Assembly: GCA_030063045.1 (NCBI GenBank)
Contig: JAQSEB010000082.1
Location: 1,550,001 to 1,614,000 of the forward strand
Source of the DNA: Pratylenchus scribneri
Taxonomy: Eukaryota > Nematoda > Chromadorea > Rhabditida > Pratylenchidae
Length of the DNA stretch: 64,000 nucleotides
Direction: 5' to 3'
A program made the position numbers and the translations under genes. The notes under the pieces are model-generated. The model searched no databases, had not been told where the DNA came from, and saw only the letters and a program-made list of their open reading frames with translations. Below are positions 24,501-34,769 of this stretch, one piece after another (position 1 is the stretch's first letter; every line of letters starts with the position of its first letter).

Positions 24501-25536
24501 TTTATTACAAATTTTGAATTCACCTTAAAATGCGATGATTGTTGTGTTCCCATAAATTGTTGGTCATTTTCGACCGCCGTTTGTTGTTGCTGAACGGCAA
24601 CTTCAACGAATGCGGCCGCTGCTGCCCGTCGTTCTCGATTTTCTTGAATTCGCTGTTTCTTCTCCAAACGTGCCTCCTCACTCATAATCCATTCTTTTTT
24701 CATTCCAACATCAAAACATTTTTGTAGTCGACAACGTTGGCAAAATCGTCGAGAAAGAATGGTAATTTCGCATTGTTCATTGAATGGACAGCGAATTTCC
24801 TGAAAAGTAGAAATATTTTGGATTAAAATTGTACTAAATATTACCTTTTCTTTGTTCGCATTTCTTCGAAAAAATGCTTTGCATGATTCGCACGTGATCA
24901 CATTAAAATTATAGCTGTATGCCCTGTCTCCGCATACTCGACATATTTTCGTTGCTGGCCGTTTCTCCGCTGTTGGCCCTGTTCCAGTTGTATTGCTGGA
25001 TGTGGTCACTGTGTTTGTTGTGGATGAAGATGGGGCGCTTGAGAAAGAATAGGCACGCTTCCTCTTCAAATCAGACCGTCCTCCAGTGAATTCCTCTTCA
25101 TCATCATCATCTTCCTCCTCATCATCATCGTCTTCAATGTCATCTTGGCTTTGTTGCTCATCGTCAACAATTATTTGCGAGTAATTTGGATAATTGCTTT
25201 GTTGCAGTTGATCATTTGATGTCAAATGATGCTGTGGTTGTTGTGGAATATGGCCTTCTAGAAAAATAACAAAAATTACAATAAAAAATTATAATAAATT
25301 AGACCGGTTTTCTGGAAATAATGTTGCTGCTGATGCACAATTGTATGCATTGTTGTGGTGGATGTTGTCATCGTTGTTGTTCCAAAATGACCTGCATTTC
25401 CCATTTGTTGTTGTTGATGAGGCCATTGGTCAACAAGTTGAATTCGGGAATAGCGTTCAGAAAGTTGCTGATGTGAATTATCATCATCGCCATCACCTCC
25501 ACTTTCCGGACCGCCACTGTCGTAATAATGCTGCAT
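18530..25536 (-). CDS. Nuclear hormone receptor, DAF-12/NHR-8/NHR-48-like, giant Gln/Ala/His-rich hinge
   Basis: Ligand-regulated transcription factor. The exon chain (25305-25536, 24845-25257, 24524-24799, 23855-24256, 23086-23500, 22368-22681, 21780-21953, 21583-21732, 20566-21138, 19872-20133, 19480-19716, 19006-19117, 18805-18957, 18530-18752) keeps phase and totals 3936 nt, giving 1311 residues. Residues about 183-255 form a C4 zinc-finger domain: CRVCGDRAYSYNFNVITC, P-box CESCKAFFRRNA, CQRCRLQKCFDVGMKKEWI. This strongly resembles DAF-12. An acidic run precedes it. About residues 260-1095 are Gln-, Ala-, His- and Pro-rich. The ligand-binding part (about 1110-1250) has the signature VAKTLESFKRLDQPDQERLL and helices FFILRSILTS and LLLGMILLFNVEVAGL. 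After LFILCDRDSVRADGAAAELM it ends without an obvious AF-2 helix. The 5' end is uncertain: the frame stays open upstream to an acceptor near 25573. Confidence 0.9.
19257..19400 (+). mobile_element. tRNA-derived SINE copy in nuclear receptor intron
   Basis: TCTAGTGGTTTGACG (A-box-like), tttgtaaaatttaagtcttt and GGTTCGAACCT (19308-19318), then a tail with ttttttcggatttgtctgtc. Antisense to the host gene. Confidence 0.7.
20290..20440 (+). mobile_element. tRNA-derived SINE copy in nuclear receptor intron, with poly-G
   Basis: A G12 run precedes attttgtaaaaaaaaataga, TCTCGGGTTCGAATCCGCTC and the tail ttttttcgggtttatttacc. Antisense to the host gene. Confidence 0.75.
21218..21478. mobile_element. 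Family 3 inverted-repeat element in nuclear receptor intron
   Basis: The left arm (ttatggttcaatcgatttgt, ccattttgtctataagattt) is mirrored by the right arm (accaactaaatcgaccaagc, tgaatcgaatgagccataaa). The loop contains a tandem duplication of TTTCAAATTCGGTTTAAGTA followed by cctaaatcatggcca. Confidence 0.7.
22210..22310 (+). mobile_element. tRNA-derived SINE copy in nuclear receptor intron
   Basis: GGTCGTGGGTTCGAATCCCT (about 22263-22282) with an upstream TATCTGGGAAGAGTGTGG that may be a decayed A-box. Antisense to the host gene. Confidence 0.6.
23690..23820 (+). mobile_element. tRNA-derived SINE copy in nuclear receptor intron
   Basis: TTGGTCCAGTGTACC (A-box-like), atttgtaaattttaggaccc, GGTTCGAAGCC (23754-23764) and tail ttttttcaggcttgattgtc. 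Antisense to the host gene. Confidence 0.7.
24290..24440 (+). mobile_element. tRNA-derived SINE copy in nuclear receptor intron
   Basis: tttttgtaaaatttatgtct, GGTTCGAATCC (24334-24344) and tail tttttcgggcttgattccat. The 5' part is shortened. Antisense to the host gene. Confidence 0.7.
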
Positions 25537-25579
25537 TTGATAATGTTCTGCTGGCGGACTTTGCGGTTGTCGACTGTAA

Positions 25580-28500
25580 GGACAATCCAGAATCTGAATT
25601 TGTTTTTTCTAAAATGTTTTGCTTATTATTTTATACTTTGCTGCTGTGAGTCACTGCAGGCATTGAGGAACGACGAGGCCTTCCTCTCTGGCGCATTTAT
25701 TATAAATTTATTTTTGGATTAATTAATCTATCTTGTAAATCAAAAATCTCAAATAAATAAAAATGAATTTTCGCGGAATTAATTGGGGGAAAACACACAC
25801 CCACCCAATTTGGTTTGAATGGAATCGCATTTTTGGGTTCGGGTCTAGGGCAGGAAATACCACCACCCAGTTTTGCTTATCAGTTTTTATCATTCTCTCA
25901 ATCGGCGACGCTGGCACCTAAAAATAGTCGGAAAAACGGCCGACCGTCCGTCATCTCGTCGAGACCCTCGCATTTTGTGTACACCATTGGCTGCGAAAAA
26001 TTTGGTAAATAAAATATTGAGGAGTATAAAGATGATGGGGGGGGGGGGGTCGAGGGCATTGGGTTCATCAATAAAAAAGGGAAGGTGAAATAAAGGTAGA
26101 AAAAATTGATTGGCATTATTTGGAGCCAACAAAACTGACTGAATTTTAATTTTTTTTAGGTTTCTGAACTGATTAATAATTGACCATTTGTGCAGTGCAA
26201 CATTTTACCCAAAAATCTTCTTGGAATGAATCCCAGCAATCGTTGGGAATGGGAAAAAATTGAAGGAAGGGAAATGTCCGCGCGGGCACAGCACTCGTAT
26301 GGTGGAAGGGTCGGACCGATGGGGCAGTTGGACGACGAAGGTGGGCGGGTGAAGGAAGAAGGACGATGGTGAGGAGGAGGTGCACGGGATGAAGGAATGA
26401 ATTGTGATGAAGATGAAGAAGATGGTGGGGGATGATTGATTTGCCTTCCGCGCTGTGCTGATATTCGTTGTGGAGGGTCGTCGCGTCGATGGGTGGGGAT
26501 TATGCGCGCGAGAAGAGTTGGAAGTTGTGGGTTGGAAGCGAAGGGGCCGGACTGGGTCCAGTCCTTCCTTTTCCCCTCATCATCATCACATCTCCCTCGG
26601 CCCTTCCAATCCGGTCTAAAGTCGGCAGAAAAGGGTGGACCAAAAGAATGATGAAGAAGATGATAGAGGATGAAAAAGGGAAGAAGAAAAAGAAGGTACT
26701 TTGAATGGGGGATGAGGAATGGGAAGAGGATGATTTAAGAGGGAATTGGGAATGGATAATTCACTGACCTTTTTAAATTTCAAAGAAGCCAATTAAAGGG
26801 ATCTAAAAATTTATTGGATTGGAACGTGATGATGATGAGTAGATTTGGAATTAGTCGAAGTGGGATTTAGTTTTGGAAAATTGCGCGAACGCCGAATAAT
26901 GATGATCTTCGGTGTCCAAAAATAGTGACTTTGCAAATGTGGTGGAATTTGCGAAAATGTAATGCGCTAAATCCAATGTCCATCTCTCTAATTTTTGGCA
27001 TATCACCACCACTTGTTATTGTTGTCCTATTTTTAAAGGATGATTCCAAAAGCAATGCACTAAAATTCTTTTCAATGGTCCAAAGATCACTTTTTGCTAC
27101 TGGAGGGAGGATGGAAAGAAAAGGCCTTTCGATTGAACTTGAAAAATTGCGCCCCAAAGTTTAAATAAATATTGTACACCTGATTTTTGTGGCTTTTTCT
27201 TCAAGTCTTTACAAATCAAATGGTTATGGTTGGGTTTCTTCTAAAGGGTTTATGCAATTGCAATGATTTTGGATGGTTTCTGCTGAAGCAAAAATGCCCA
27301 GCAAATATCGAGAATTGTGAGGGATTGGGGAAAATGTGATGAGGGAAAAACAAACAACTGCTATGGGGGACTACGGATGGTTTTGGTGGTTGGGAATTGG
27401 ACTAGAGCCCGAGACGAGAATATTGGAGGGGAAAAAAGATGATGCCCCTTTGGAAGAGGCGTTTTTAGCGAGAACAACGAGCACCCAAAAAAATTATACG
27501 GGAATTCCGCTTTGGTCAATGATGCTTTATTTATTATTATTAGCCCACACTATTCTGCTGCTGCAGTTGCCCATCTTCACATTATATTTTAATGTGTGAA
27601 TAATGGAAATGGAAAGGAGGATTTGGAATGAGAATTTGGGTGAATGATGGAATGTATTTATTTATCGTATTATTTTGCCTTTTTTTTTGTCATCAACCTA
27701 TGATGATGATCTTTTGAACAATCTAAATGCCTTAATAATACTATCCGCTAAATTCTATGGCCATTACAATTTTTCTTGGCATAAAGTTGGCATTTTTTGA
27801 AAAAAGACAATTTATGGCCACAGAAGGCCTAGTTTTTAAAATTTAGCAACAATTTTATCGCGTAAATTCTCAATAAATTGGCTTCAATCTGTGTTTGCGG
27901 TGTGGGGGTTTTTGAGGACATTTTAGGGAGGAGAATAGGAGACGTGGATGATTTTCCTCCATAAAATTGGCCTTCCCCCTGGGCGTTTTCGCACGCAGGC
28001 AAAATAGCGCTTTGATGGAGGAGTGCGGCCAATATATATTGAAAGGAAGGTCGCCTGACTCTTTGTTGAGTCCTTTCTATCGACAAACCCAGCCGCGGAG
28101 GAGAGAAGAACGCGAAAGATTTGAGCGAAAATTGCTCCAGGGGAATGAATGTGTTGAAGAAAGGAAAATGGGGACAGCAGAAGAAGAGAAGCTTTTCCTT
28201 GATTGTTGGTTGCTGGATTGGTTAGCCGAATGATCAAATCGGATCAAGCGCACCAAGCACATTGGCGCAAATCATTTTTGCAAAAATTGTAGGCCATAAA
28301 TTTGGGGATGAACGATGATGACTTGACAAATAAATAATCAATATTGCCCTTCGAATAAAATGGATTTTCGGGCAATTTCTTTTAATAGTATTATCATATC
28401 ATCAAATTTAGCTAGGCAAAAGGATTATCAGGGTTCCAGACTAGAAATTTTTTAGGGCCTGGTTAGAAATTAGAATCTATGACCAATTTGAAAAAAAAAT

Positions 28501-28690
28501 ATAGGGTTTTTTGGGATGGAATGTTAAAAATCTGGATCCGGAAAACGATAAGTGCCAGAGAGAATGAATAATTAGGTTGGATCGATAATATTTGCATGTG
28601 CAGATAATATTAATGCAACCCAATTCTGAATAATAAATTGATCTGGCTTCATCGTTTTGATTCATCACTTCTTTGACAGTTTTGTCTCCC
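25580..28690. other. Upstream region of the nuclear receptor gene, no coding gene supported
   Basis: About 3 kb of higher-GC, purine-rich DNA. Just upstream of the receptor's first exon, the minus strand encodes a short ATG frame (MRQRGRPRRSSMPAV, about 25695-25650). It contains an AT-hook-like RGRPRR and could be a 5' exon, but it does not join in the needed phase by any GT donor I can see. Homopolymer G (26038-26051) and many GATGAT/GGAGGA runs occur. An imperfect inverted repeat near 28054-28080 (gactctttgttgagtc) is visible. The stretch may hold promoter or 5' UTR sequence. Confidence 0.55.
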
Positions 28691-28699
28691 TTAAAAAGA

Positions 28700-29245
28700 A
28701 CAATTTATGATTTTCCGAAATGAGGAAAGGCGAACCATGGCTAAAGCTCCCAATGCGATCCTCACTTCGTCCAACGTCCACTTATTCTTTAGCATTTTTG
28801 GATGCCAATTTCATCAGTGAGCCCCATAAAACGCTTTATGTCATAGGCGACGACCTCATCTCCAAATATGTAGTTTTGCCGATTGGATAGGCCAACTAAA
28901 AAGTAAATATTAAATAATTTGAATTGAATTAAATAATAAATAATTACCTGGGAAGTGAGAACCATCATGCATCGTGTGATTAACTTGTGTTAGCCGTGAT
29001 GGCACGACCTTTTTTCTGAACGACTTTTTGGTATCATCTCACCAAAGATGACAATACAATGATTAGAGAAGATAGGGTGAATGCCAAATAACCGGCGGTG
29101 AGATTGCCGAAGAGAATGGAAATTGCAGAGTTGACGTAAATACTGCCGATAATCAGGCTGATAGAAGTTTAGACCCAAATCTTCGAACCGGGATGATTGT
29201 CTTCGCATATTTCTTCTCATCTTGGTACTTGTAATAGAAATAAAT
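28700..29245 (-). pseudogene. Frameshifted CNNM (DUF21) metal-transport mediator pseudogene
   Basis: CNNM proteins are Mg2+-related membrane proteins with a DUF21 domain. Reading right to left, the frame first gives YQDEKKYAKTIIPVRRFGSK. A shift gives SIYVNSAISILFGNLTAGYL and FTLSSLIIV; another shift gives IVIFGEMIPKS (the conserved GEI.P.S motif). Later pieces include ITRCMMVLTSQ, LAYPIGK, IFGDEVVAYDIKRFMGL and LDEVRIALGALA. All are in order as in CNNM proteins, but in three different frames with in-frame stops. A 5' part and the CBS domains are missing. This is a decayed or partial copy, unless the assembly carries several indel errors. Confidence 0.72.
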
Positions 29246-29249
29246 TTAT

Positions 29250-30147
29250 TAAAATATTTATATTAACCTAAACCTGACCTGTCCTGACTTGGAAATGAGT
29301 TTAGGGTCAGTGTCATGACTCATGAGGCCCAAGTTTAAACCGGTAAAGAAATCAGAGCACCGCAAGTACTGCAATTCTTGTGCTTTGAAGGAAAAGTGTA
29401 AGAAAATCCATCTAGAAGTGCATATTGTTTTTTTTTATTATTTTCATTGGTTTGGATGGGTTAGCTTGGTAGACTAAAACTTTTAATATTGACTAATTTT
29501 GAGTTAAAGCATTCACATCACACACGAAAAAAAAACGCTGCAGATTTTTTTCGAACTTTTTGAATTATTCGATATGGTTTAATTATATTCAGAACGATTG
29601 GTGAATTATGAAGTGATGGCTGATGGATAGGATGCTATGCGATGTATAAAATTATTGTGTTGCGAATTGTGATGCAAGAAAAGAACGAAGTATTGAAATG
29701 AAATGAACAAATGAATCAATCGCCAATCGATATTAACATTGCTGTGCTGTAGTTTTGCGTAAAAAAAGTCAATTTAAAAAAATGAAATACAGTCGTTAAA
29801 CTTAAACACTAAATACTAAATGTTGATGAACAGCTTTTTTAAAACCATCAAATACATAATCTTTTCCATTTCTATAATTTATTTATACGAAGCAAATTTA
29901 GAGCTTGATTAAGCAAAAATTGGAAATTTTATCATCTTGGAACAAAAATAAAGTTAACTTCTCCGATCTCAATCAAAGTAGACAAATGAATCAATCAATT
30001 TATATATTAAGCTGTTATAATTAAAAACAAATTTTCTATAGATTTAATACATTTTATTTCTGAAAACAAATATTTACGCTGAATTCCAAACTGGAAAAGA
30101 AGCAGCGATCATCGGCAGCAGAACGGCGGGATCGGGAACGGGACCAT
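29250..30147. other. Intergenic region before the CCCH gene
   Basis: About 900 bp with no supported gene. It should contain the promoter and 5' UTR of the CCCH-finger gene. Just upstream of that ATG an open stretch (about 30062-30147) reads into the gene in frame (KKQRSSAAERRDRERD) but is closed by TGA on its left. It would matter only if a trans-splice or acceptor site lies there. Confidence 0.5.
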
Positions 30148-31368
30148 ATGGCATTTATGGAGTCAGCATTTAGCCCTGGATGGACGAGTAAGCTTCTCAA
30201 ACAAATAAAACGAGTTGAATATTTTAAATTTACAGATCGCATCAAAATGATTATGCCGGAAACGCAAATGAGTGTGCCAATCGACGAGTACATACGAAAT
30301 ATCAATTGGAATGCTCTCATGCCAAACATCAACAATGGAAACAGGTAAAATTGATTAGAGATCGATGATTTTAATCAATTTAATTATAGGAAAGAGAGGA
30401 CCAATGCCTATCCGCTCTACCCATCTCGGCTCGATAATATGCCTCCTTATCCAACAAACATTGGCGGCGGGCTTCGTCCAAACTCTCTTCTTAATCCAAA
30501 TCACATTCCAATTCGGCATCCACCACCTCCACCAATGATTTCAAGGACCAATTCATTTCCAATCGGTGGCGGCGGCGGTGGTGTTCAAGGTCAAAGATCT
30601 CCGCATCATCATCATCATCATGGCCAACAACAAATTCAGCAGCAACAAGGTCAACAAAATCAAAATCATCAAGGCAATCGATCAGGCAATGATAAGGTTT
30701 GAAATAGGAAGGGGGAAGGTGGCAGGGGGAAGGTGGCTTGTAGAAAAAAATATTCATTGATTAAAAAGACCTTAGGGAGCAAGGAACATTACTTTATTTC
30801 AAATAGTATTTAAAGCCAACAATTTATTTTATGCTAATTTTTATAATTTCAGTACAAGACCAGTTTGTGCAAATCATTCGTCATCAATGGCGTTTGCAAA
30901 TATGGCACACAATGTCTGTTTGCCCACGGCGAACATGAAATACGCCCATGCCCCCCATTCAACCACCAAAACCAACCGCAACAGAATATTTCGACTGTCA
31001 CTCGCGCCCTCAACCACAATGCCCATCCGCCACATGGAATCAACAACAACAATGTGAATGGAGCAAATCATCGAAACCATAATATTCCACCACCATCGAC
31101 AGTTCACAATAATGCCGGCAATAACAATGGACGCGGGGATTTGCGCTCTCCTCCATTTCACCATCATCATCAAAATGTTGGCTCTCCTCCAATTCGTCAT
31201 CCAAATATGAACAACAACCAAAATGCCAATGCCCATCCACCGCCAAATGCACACAACAACAACAATAATAATGGTGGGCCAGCAGGACGAAACAATCATC
31301 CATCGGGCGGCGGAGGCCACCACCACAACAAAATGAGCAACAACAATAAGCGTCCATCGCCAATTTAA
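30148..31368 (+). CDS. Single CCCH zinc-finger protein with His/Asn/Gln-rich tails
   Basis: Probably an RNA-binding protein of the TIS11 (tristetraprolin) finger type. Exons are 30148-30187, 30236-30344, 30390-30696 and 30853-31368: 972 nt, 323 residues, all phases agreeing. The finger YKTSLCKSFVINGVCKYGTQ, continuing C-LFA-H, has the spacing C-x8-C-x5-C-x3-H and the YKT.LC lead-in typical of TIS11/POS-1/MEX-5 fingers. TIS11 proteins normally carry two fingers; only one is seen here. The flanks are low complexity: a Gly run, HHHHHH, Gln-rich and Asn-rich stretches, suggesting a disordered, possibly granule-forming protein. The conserved N-terminus (MPETQMSVPIDEYIRNINW) is not one I recognise. 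Confidence 0.82.
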
Positions 31369-32101
31369 ATATTTTTTTTTTTGTTAATTTGTCTGTTTTG
31401 CCTATACGCATTTTATTTTTGTTTTATTTTATTTTTCATTTTATTTTGCCGATAAATAAGCATCCAAAATTTAATTTTAAAAGAATTTGTAATGAGGTGA
31501 GGAAGTGGATTTATGGTTTAATGTTTTGAAAACAAAAACAAGGAGGGAATTTACAGTTATTTATCAATTTGGATGGGTACAGATTCGAATAATTTTTGAA
31601 ATTTTCCCTATATATCCTTTATTGACTTTTGAGGTGTTGAAAATCTGTACATCATAAATCTAATTAGCATTTTACCAAGAGAAAGCCAAATGTTTACAAT
31701 TTTGACTCCCAAGGTATTATTGATGTCAAGGGAAGTTTTGGAAATAAGGGTATTAGTTAGTCTTAAATCTTAAAGTTCCCCCATCCTTGCTTTACAATAT
31801 TTGCATTAACAAATTTGGTTAGTGGACAAGCTGCTGCTGTTGCTGGATTCCATTTTCGCCTTTAGGCATATTCCTAATGGACTGGTTTTGAGGTAGATTA
31901 TGCGCTAAACTCTTCCAAAAATGTTGGCCCCTCGGGTAAATCCCTCTTCAACAAGGGCCACTTATCCTTTGGCAAGAGGAATTTAGTCCATCCATACATT
32001 TGGCCTCATTTCCTTCATTTGAAGGCACCGGCCCAAATTGTGTCATTCATTTCCCAAACTTTATTTGCTCTAAATTTGCTCCAATTTCTTTATTTTGATC
32101 C
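31369..32101. other. Gap between CCCH gene and secreted Thr/Pro-rich gene
   Basis: Contains the 3' UTR of the CCCH gene, with candidate AATAAA-like signals (gataaataagcatcc near 31450). No other gene is visible. Confidence 0.5.
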
Positions 32102-34609
32102 ATGCTTATTCGGTGGAATGTTGCTCTCAAATTCCTCACTTTTTTATTGGAATATTGCCTTTGTGCAAATTATTCGATTCCATCATTGCCTTCAAAGTAT
32201 TCTCCGCCACCTTCTCAGGCACCTCCAATTTTTCCATTGGTCAATGGGCCACCAATTCGAATGCAATTCACAATTGAGTGGACTAATTTAACGCAATTCT
32301 TCCTTGGCCAACACCAACAATTGCCCAATTCAAGTGCATGGATTTGGCACAAAACGAGGGCAGAAGGATGGACGGGTTCAGGGGAGGATCGTTCAGTAGC
32401 TGGAGACGTAAATTTGGAGGAAATATTCCCTGACAGTAGCAACAAGCGACGACAGGCTTATCAAAGCCAGGTGACCCTAAAATTCGCAAAACTAGGGCAA
32501 TTAAAAATAGCCATTGACCAACGAAATATCTCGATTCAGACCACTATCAAGCCAACCACTTTCCCCGCCAAAAACACCAACAAATCTTCCATAAACAGTG
32601 TTATGACCGTGAACATTGTGCCACAGAAAAATTCCACTATTTCGCAAACCAATAAAATTGGCCAAAAAATTGTCGTCCCTTCAATGGGGACAACAAAAAT
32701 GACGACAACATTTCGAACAACAACAACGACGACGGCTGCTAAAATAATTTCGACGAGTACTCCATCAACAACAACAAAGGAATCAGCACAACCGAAGACA
32801 ACTCCAAGTGGTGGGAAGAAAATTCTGGTGAGAAAGTTGCCTAGTTTACATGAAAATGAAAAAATGATGGCCCAAATTTCCCCAATTTACCGTATTTACT
32901 CCAATAGTTGCCACGGGGCTACTATTTTCAGAGACTCTTCAAGAGAGACTTATTAGAGGGGAGTTTCTAATAGAGGGGGGGGGGGGGATACAGTAATAGA
33001 AAAAATACGGTAATCAATGTATTTTGTCCAAAATTATAGCAAATGTTCAACACATCAACGAGCAATTTGGCCATTCCAATTCCAACGAAAATTTCAACTT
33101 CGACCACCCCAATTTCCATTTCCACCAACACAACTACAATTCCATTGCCATTCCGACTTCGTTTCCTGTTGACTCGACGCATTCGCCCTTTGATGATAAT
33201 GAGGAAAATGGCACCATCGCCGTCATCTACAACAATTCAATCGGTCATGTTTTCCTCCACAACGCCAAAAATCTTGATTAGGCCATATTCCACCCTTTCA
33301 CAAATCAGTCCACCACCAAAGCCACCCGCTGGCCGAATTGTTTTACATGACATTGGCAAAATGGCGGCAAGGCCTTCGCCAATTCCCCCTGCTGATGCAC
33401 CTGGTCTATCACCAAAACCGCCAGGCACCCGCCAACCAATGCCAATTGCCGTTGAATCTCGCAAATATTTGCCACTTCCGAATTTTGGGGCAAATCGTCC
33501 AAACAATAATAATAATAATAGGGGAGGAGGCTGTGGTGAACGAAGGGAAATTGATGGGGACACGAAGCATATGATGGCCAATAAAGGGGAAATATTAATG
33601 AAGAAATATGGCACAAATTGTGGCTCCACATCGCAGCTAATAAATCAACAGCAGCAACGAATGCCATTGCCTCCTCATCCTTCTCCAATGAATGGCATTT
33701 TGATTCCTCAGCAGGTAGTACGGTATCTGATGTTACGATAACAAGAAACTGTATAGCATCGATGGTGATAATGCTGCCGGGCGAATTTATATAGCATTTT
33801 AGACTTAAAATTAGCTAGAAAATCAAAAGCATTGACCAAAATTAGGAATTTTACCGAGTTGTGAACAAAAACATTGGTTTGATAAATTTTTATTCTGACT
33901 ACTTTTGGCCTTAATTCTGTAAATATTTAAACATCGGTCAATGCTTTTGATATCTTTTTAGCAGCTAATTTTATCCCCAAAATAATACTATATATCTATT
34001 CATCCCAGAAGCATATCACCATCGACGCTAAAACTTTTCATCTTTCAATTATCTCATTTGTCAAATTCACAATTGTCGTACATAGCCAAGAAATCGTAAG
34101 AATAGGAATTCTTCATCAAAAATATGCGTGTTGATACTATTCTCAATTAATAATATTTTCGAGATATTATTTTAAAGACATTAATTGGTTAGAAATGGGT
34201 TTCCGAGGGCATTTGAGAATGTTTGTTATTTTTATCTGCAGTTCATAATCAAAAAAATAATTTCTTATTCATCCTATTAATTGTTAATTCTATGATTATT
34301 CCCAAGGAAATGACATTCAAATTGGCCATGGACCCAGTGGATGAGGGTGGCAATGGTTGCTCATGCCGTCCACAATCCTTGGCCCAATCCTTTGGTTTTC
34401 GGCCAATTCCCAATAAATGTTGTCGCCGGCCAAAATGTTTCGACTGTCCAACAATTGTTGACCACAATTCTACTTTACCTTCCCCCATCCCCATTGATTC
34501 CACAATTCAACCCATCACCACTATGGCCCCAATTGTTTTACCGATGCCAGCAGTTTGGGAAAATCCTAACAAAAACAATGAAAAACACAAAGCATTGGGA
34601 TTGAGTTGA
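32102..34609 (+). CDS. Secreted Thr/Pro-rich (mucin-like) protein with Cys-rich C-terminus
   Basis: Proposed exons 32102-32827, 33040-33714 and 34307-34609 stay in phase and give about 567 residues. The N-terminus (MLIRWNVALKFLTFLLEYCLC) looks like a signal peptide. Residues about 150-240 are rich in Thr/Ser/Lys (TTTTTTAAKIISTSTPSTTT), a likely O-glycosylated region. The middle is Pro/Asn/Gln-rich. The last exon has a compact Cys cluster (GNGCSCRPQSLAQSFG, then CCRRPKCFDC). No known domain is recognised. The first two exons have good splice sites. The third uses a CCCAAG acceptor and is less certain; CTGCAG at 34241 is the alternative but would change the frame. The first intron contains an inverted-repeat element. 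An extracellular matrix or cuticle role is a guess. Confidence 0.55.
32887..33016. mobile_element. Inverted-repeat element family 2 in intron of the Thr/Pro-rich gene
   Basis: The left end TTACCGTATTTACTCCAATA mirrors the right end agaaaaaatacggtaa. The interior includes ATAGAGG followed by a run of 12-13 G. Confidence 0.75.
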
Positions 34610-34769
34610 ATAAATATATTGAATAATTTTTTTAAATAATTGAATAAATTTGATAAAAAATGTGCATAAAAAATTAACGAAGAATGGGAAAATTGGACAA
34701 TAATTTGATGACATTTTTGTGCCCGCGGCTAATTCCACTCGTAATATTCTTTTTCCCGCATAATTTTTC

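Noticed and set aside
25650..25700. Possible 5' exon of the nuclear receptor (MRQRGRPRRSSMPAV)
   Set aside because: Available donors (GTGACT, GTATAA) give the wrong phase for the next exon; noted only as a possible 5' element.
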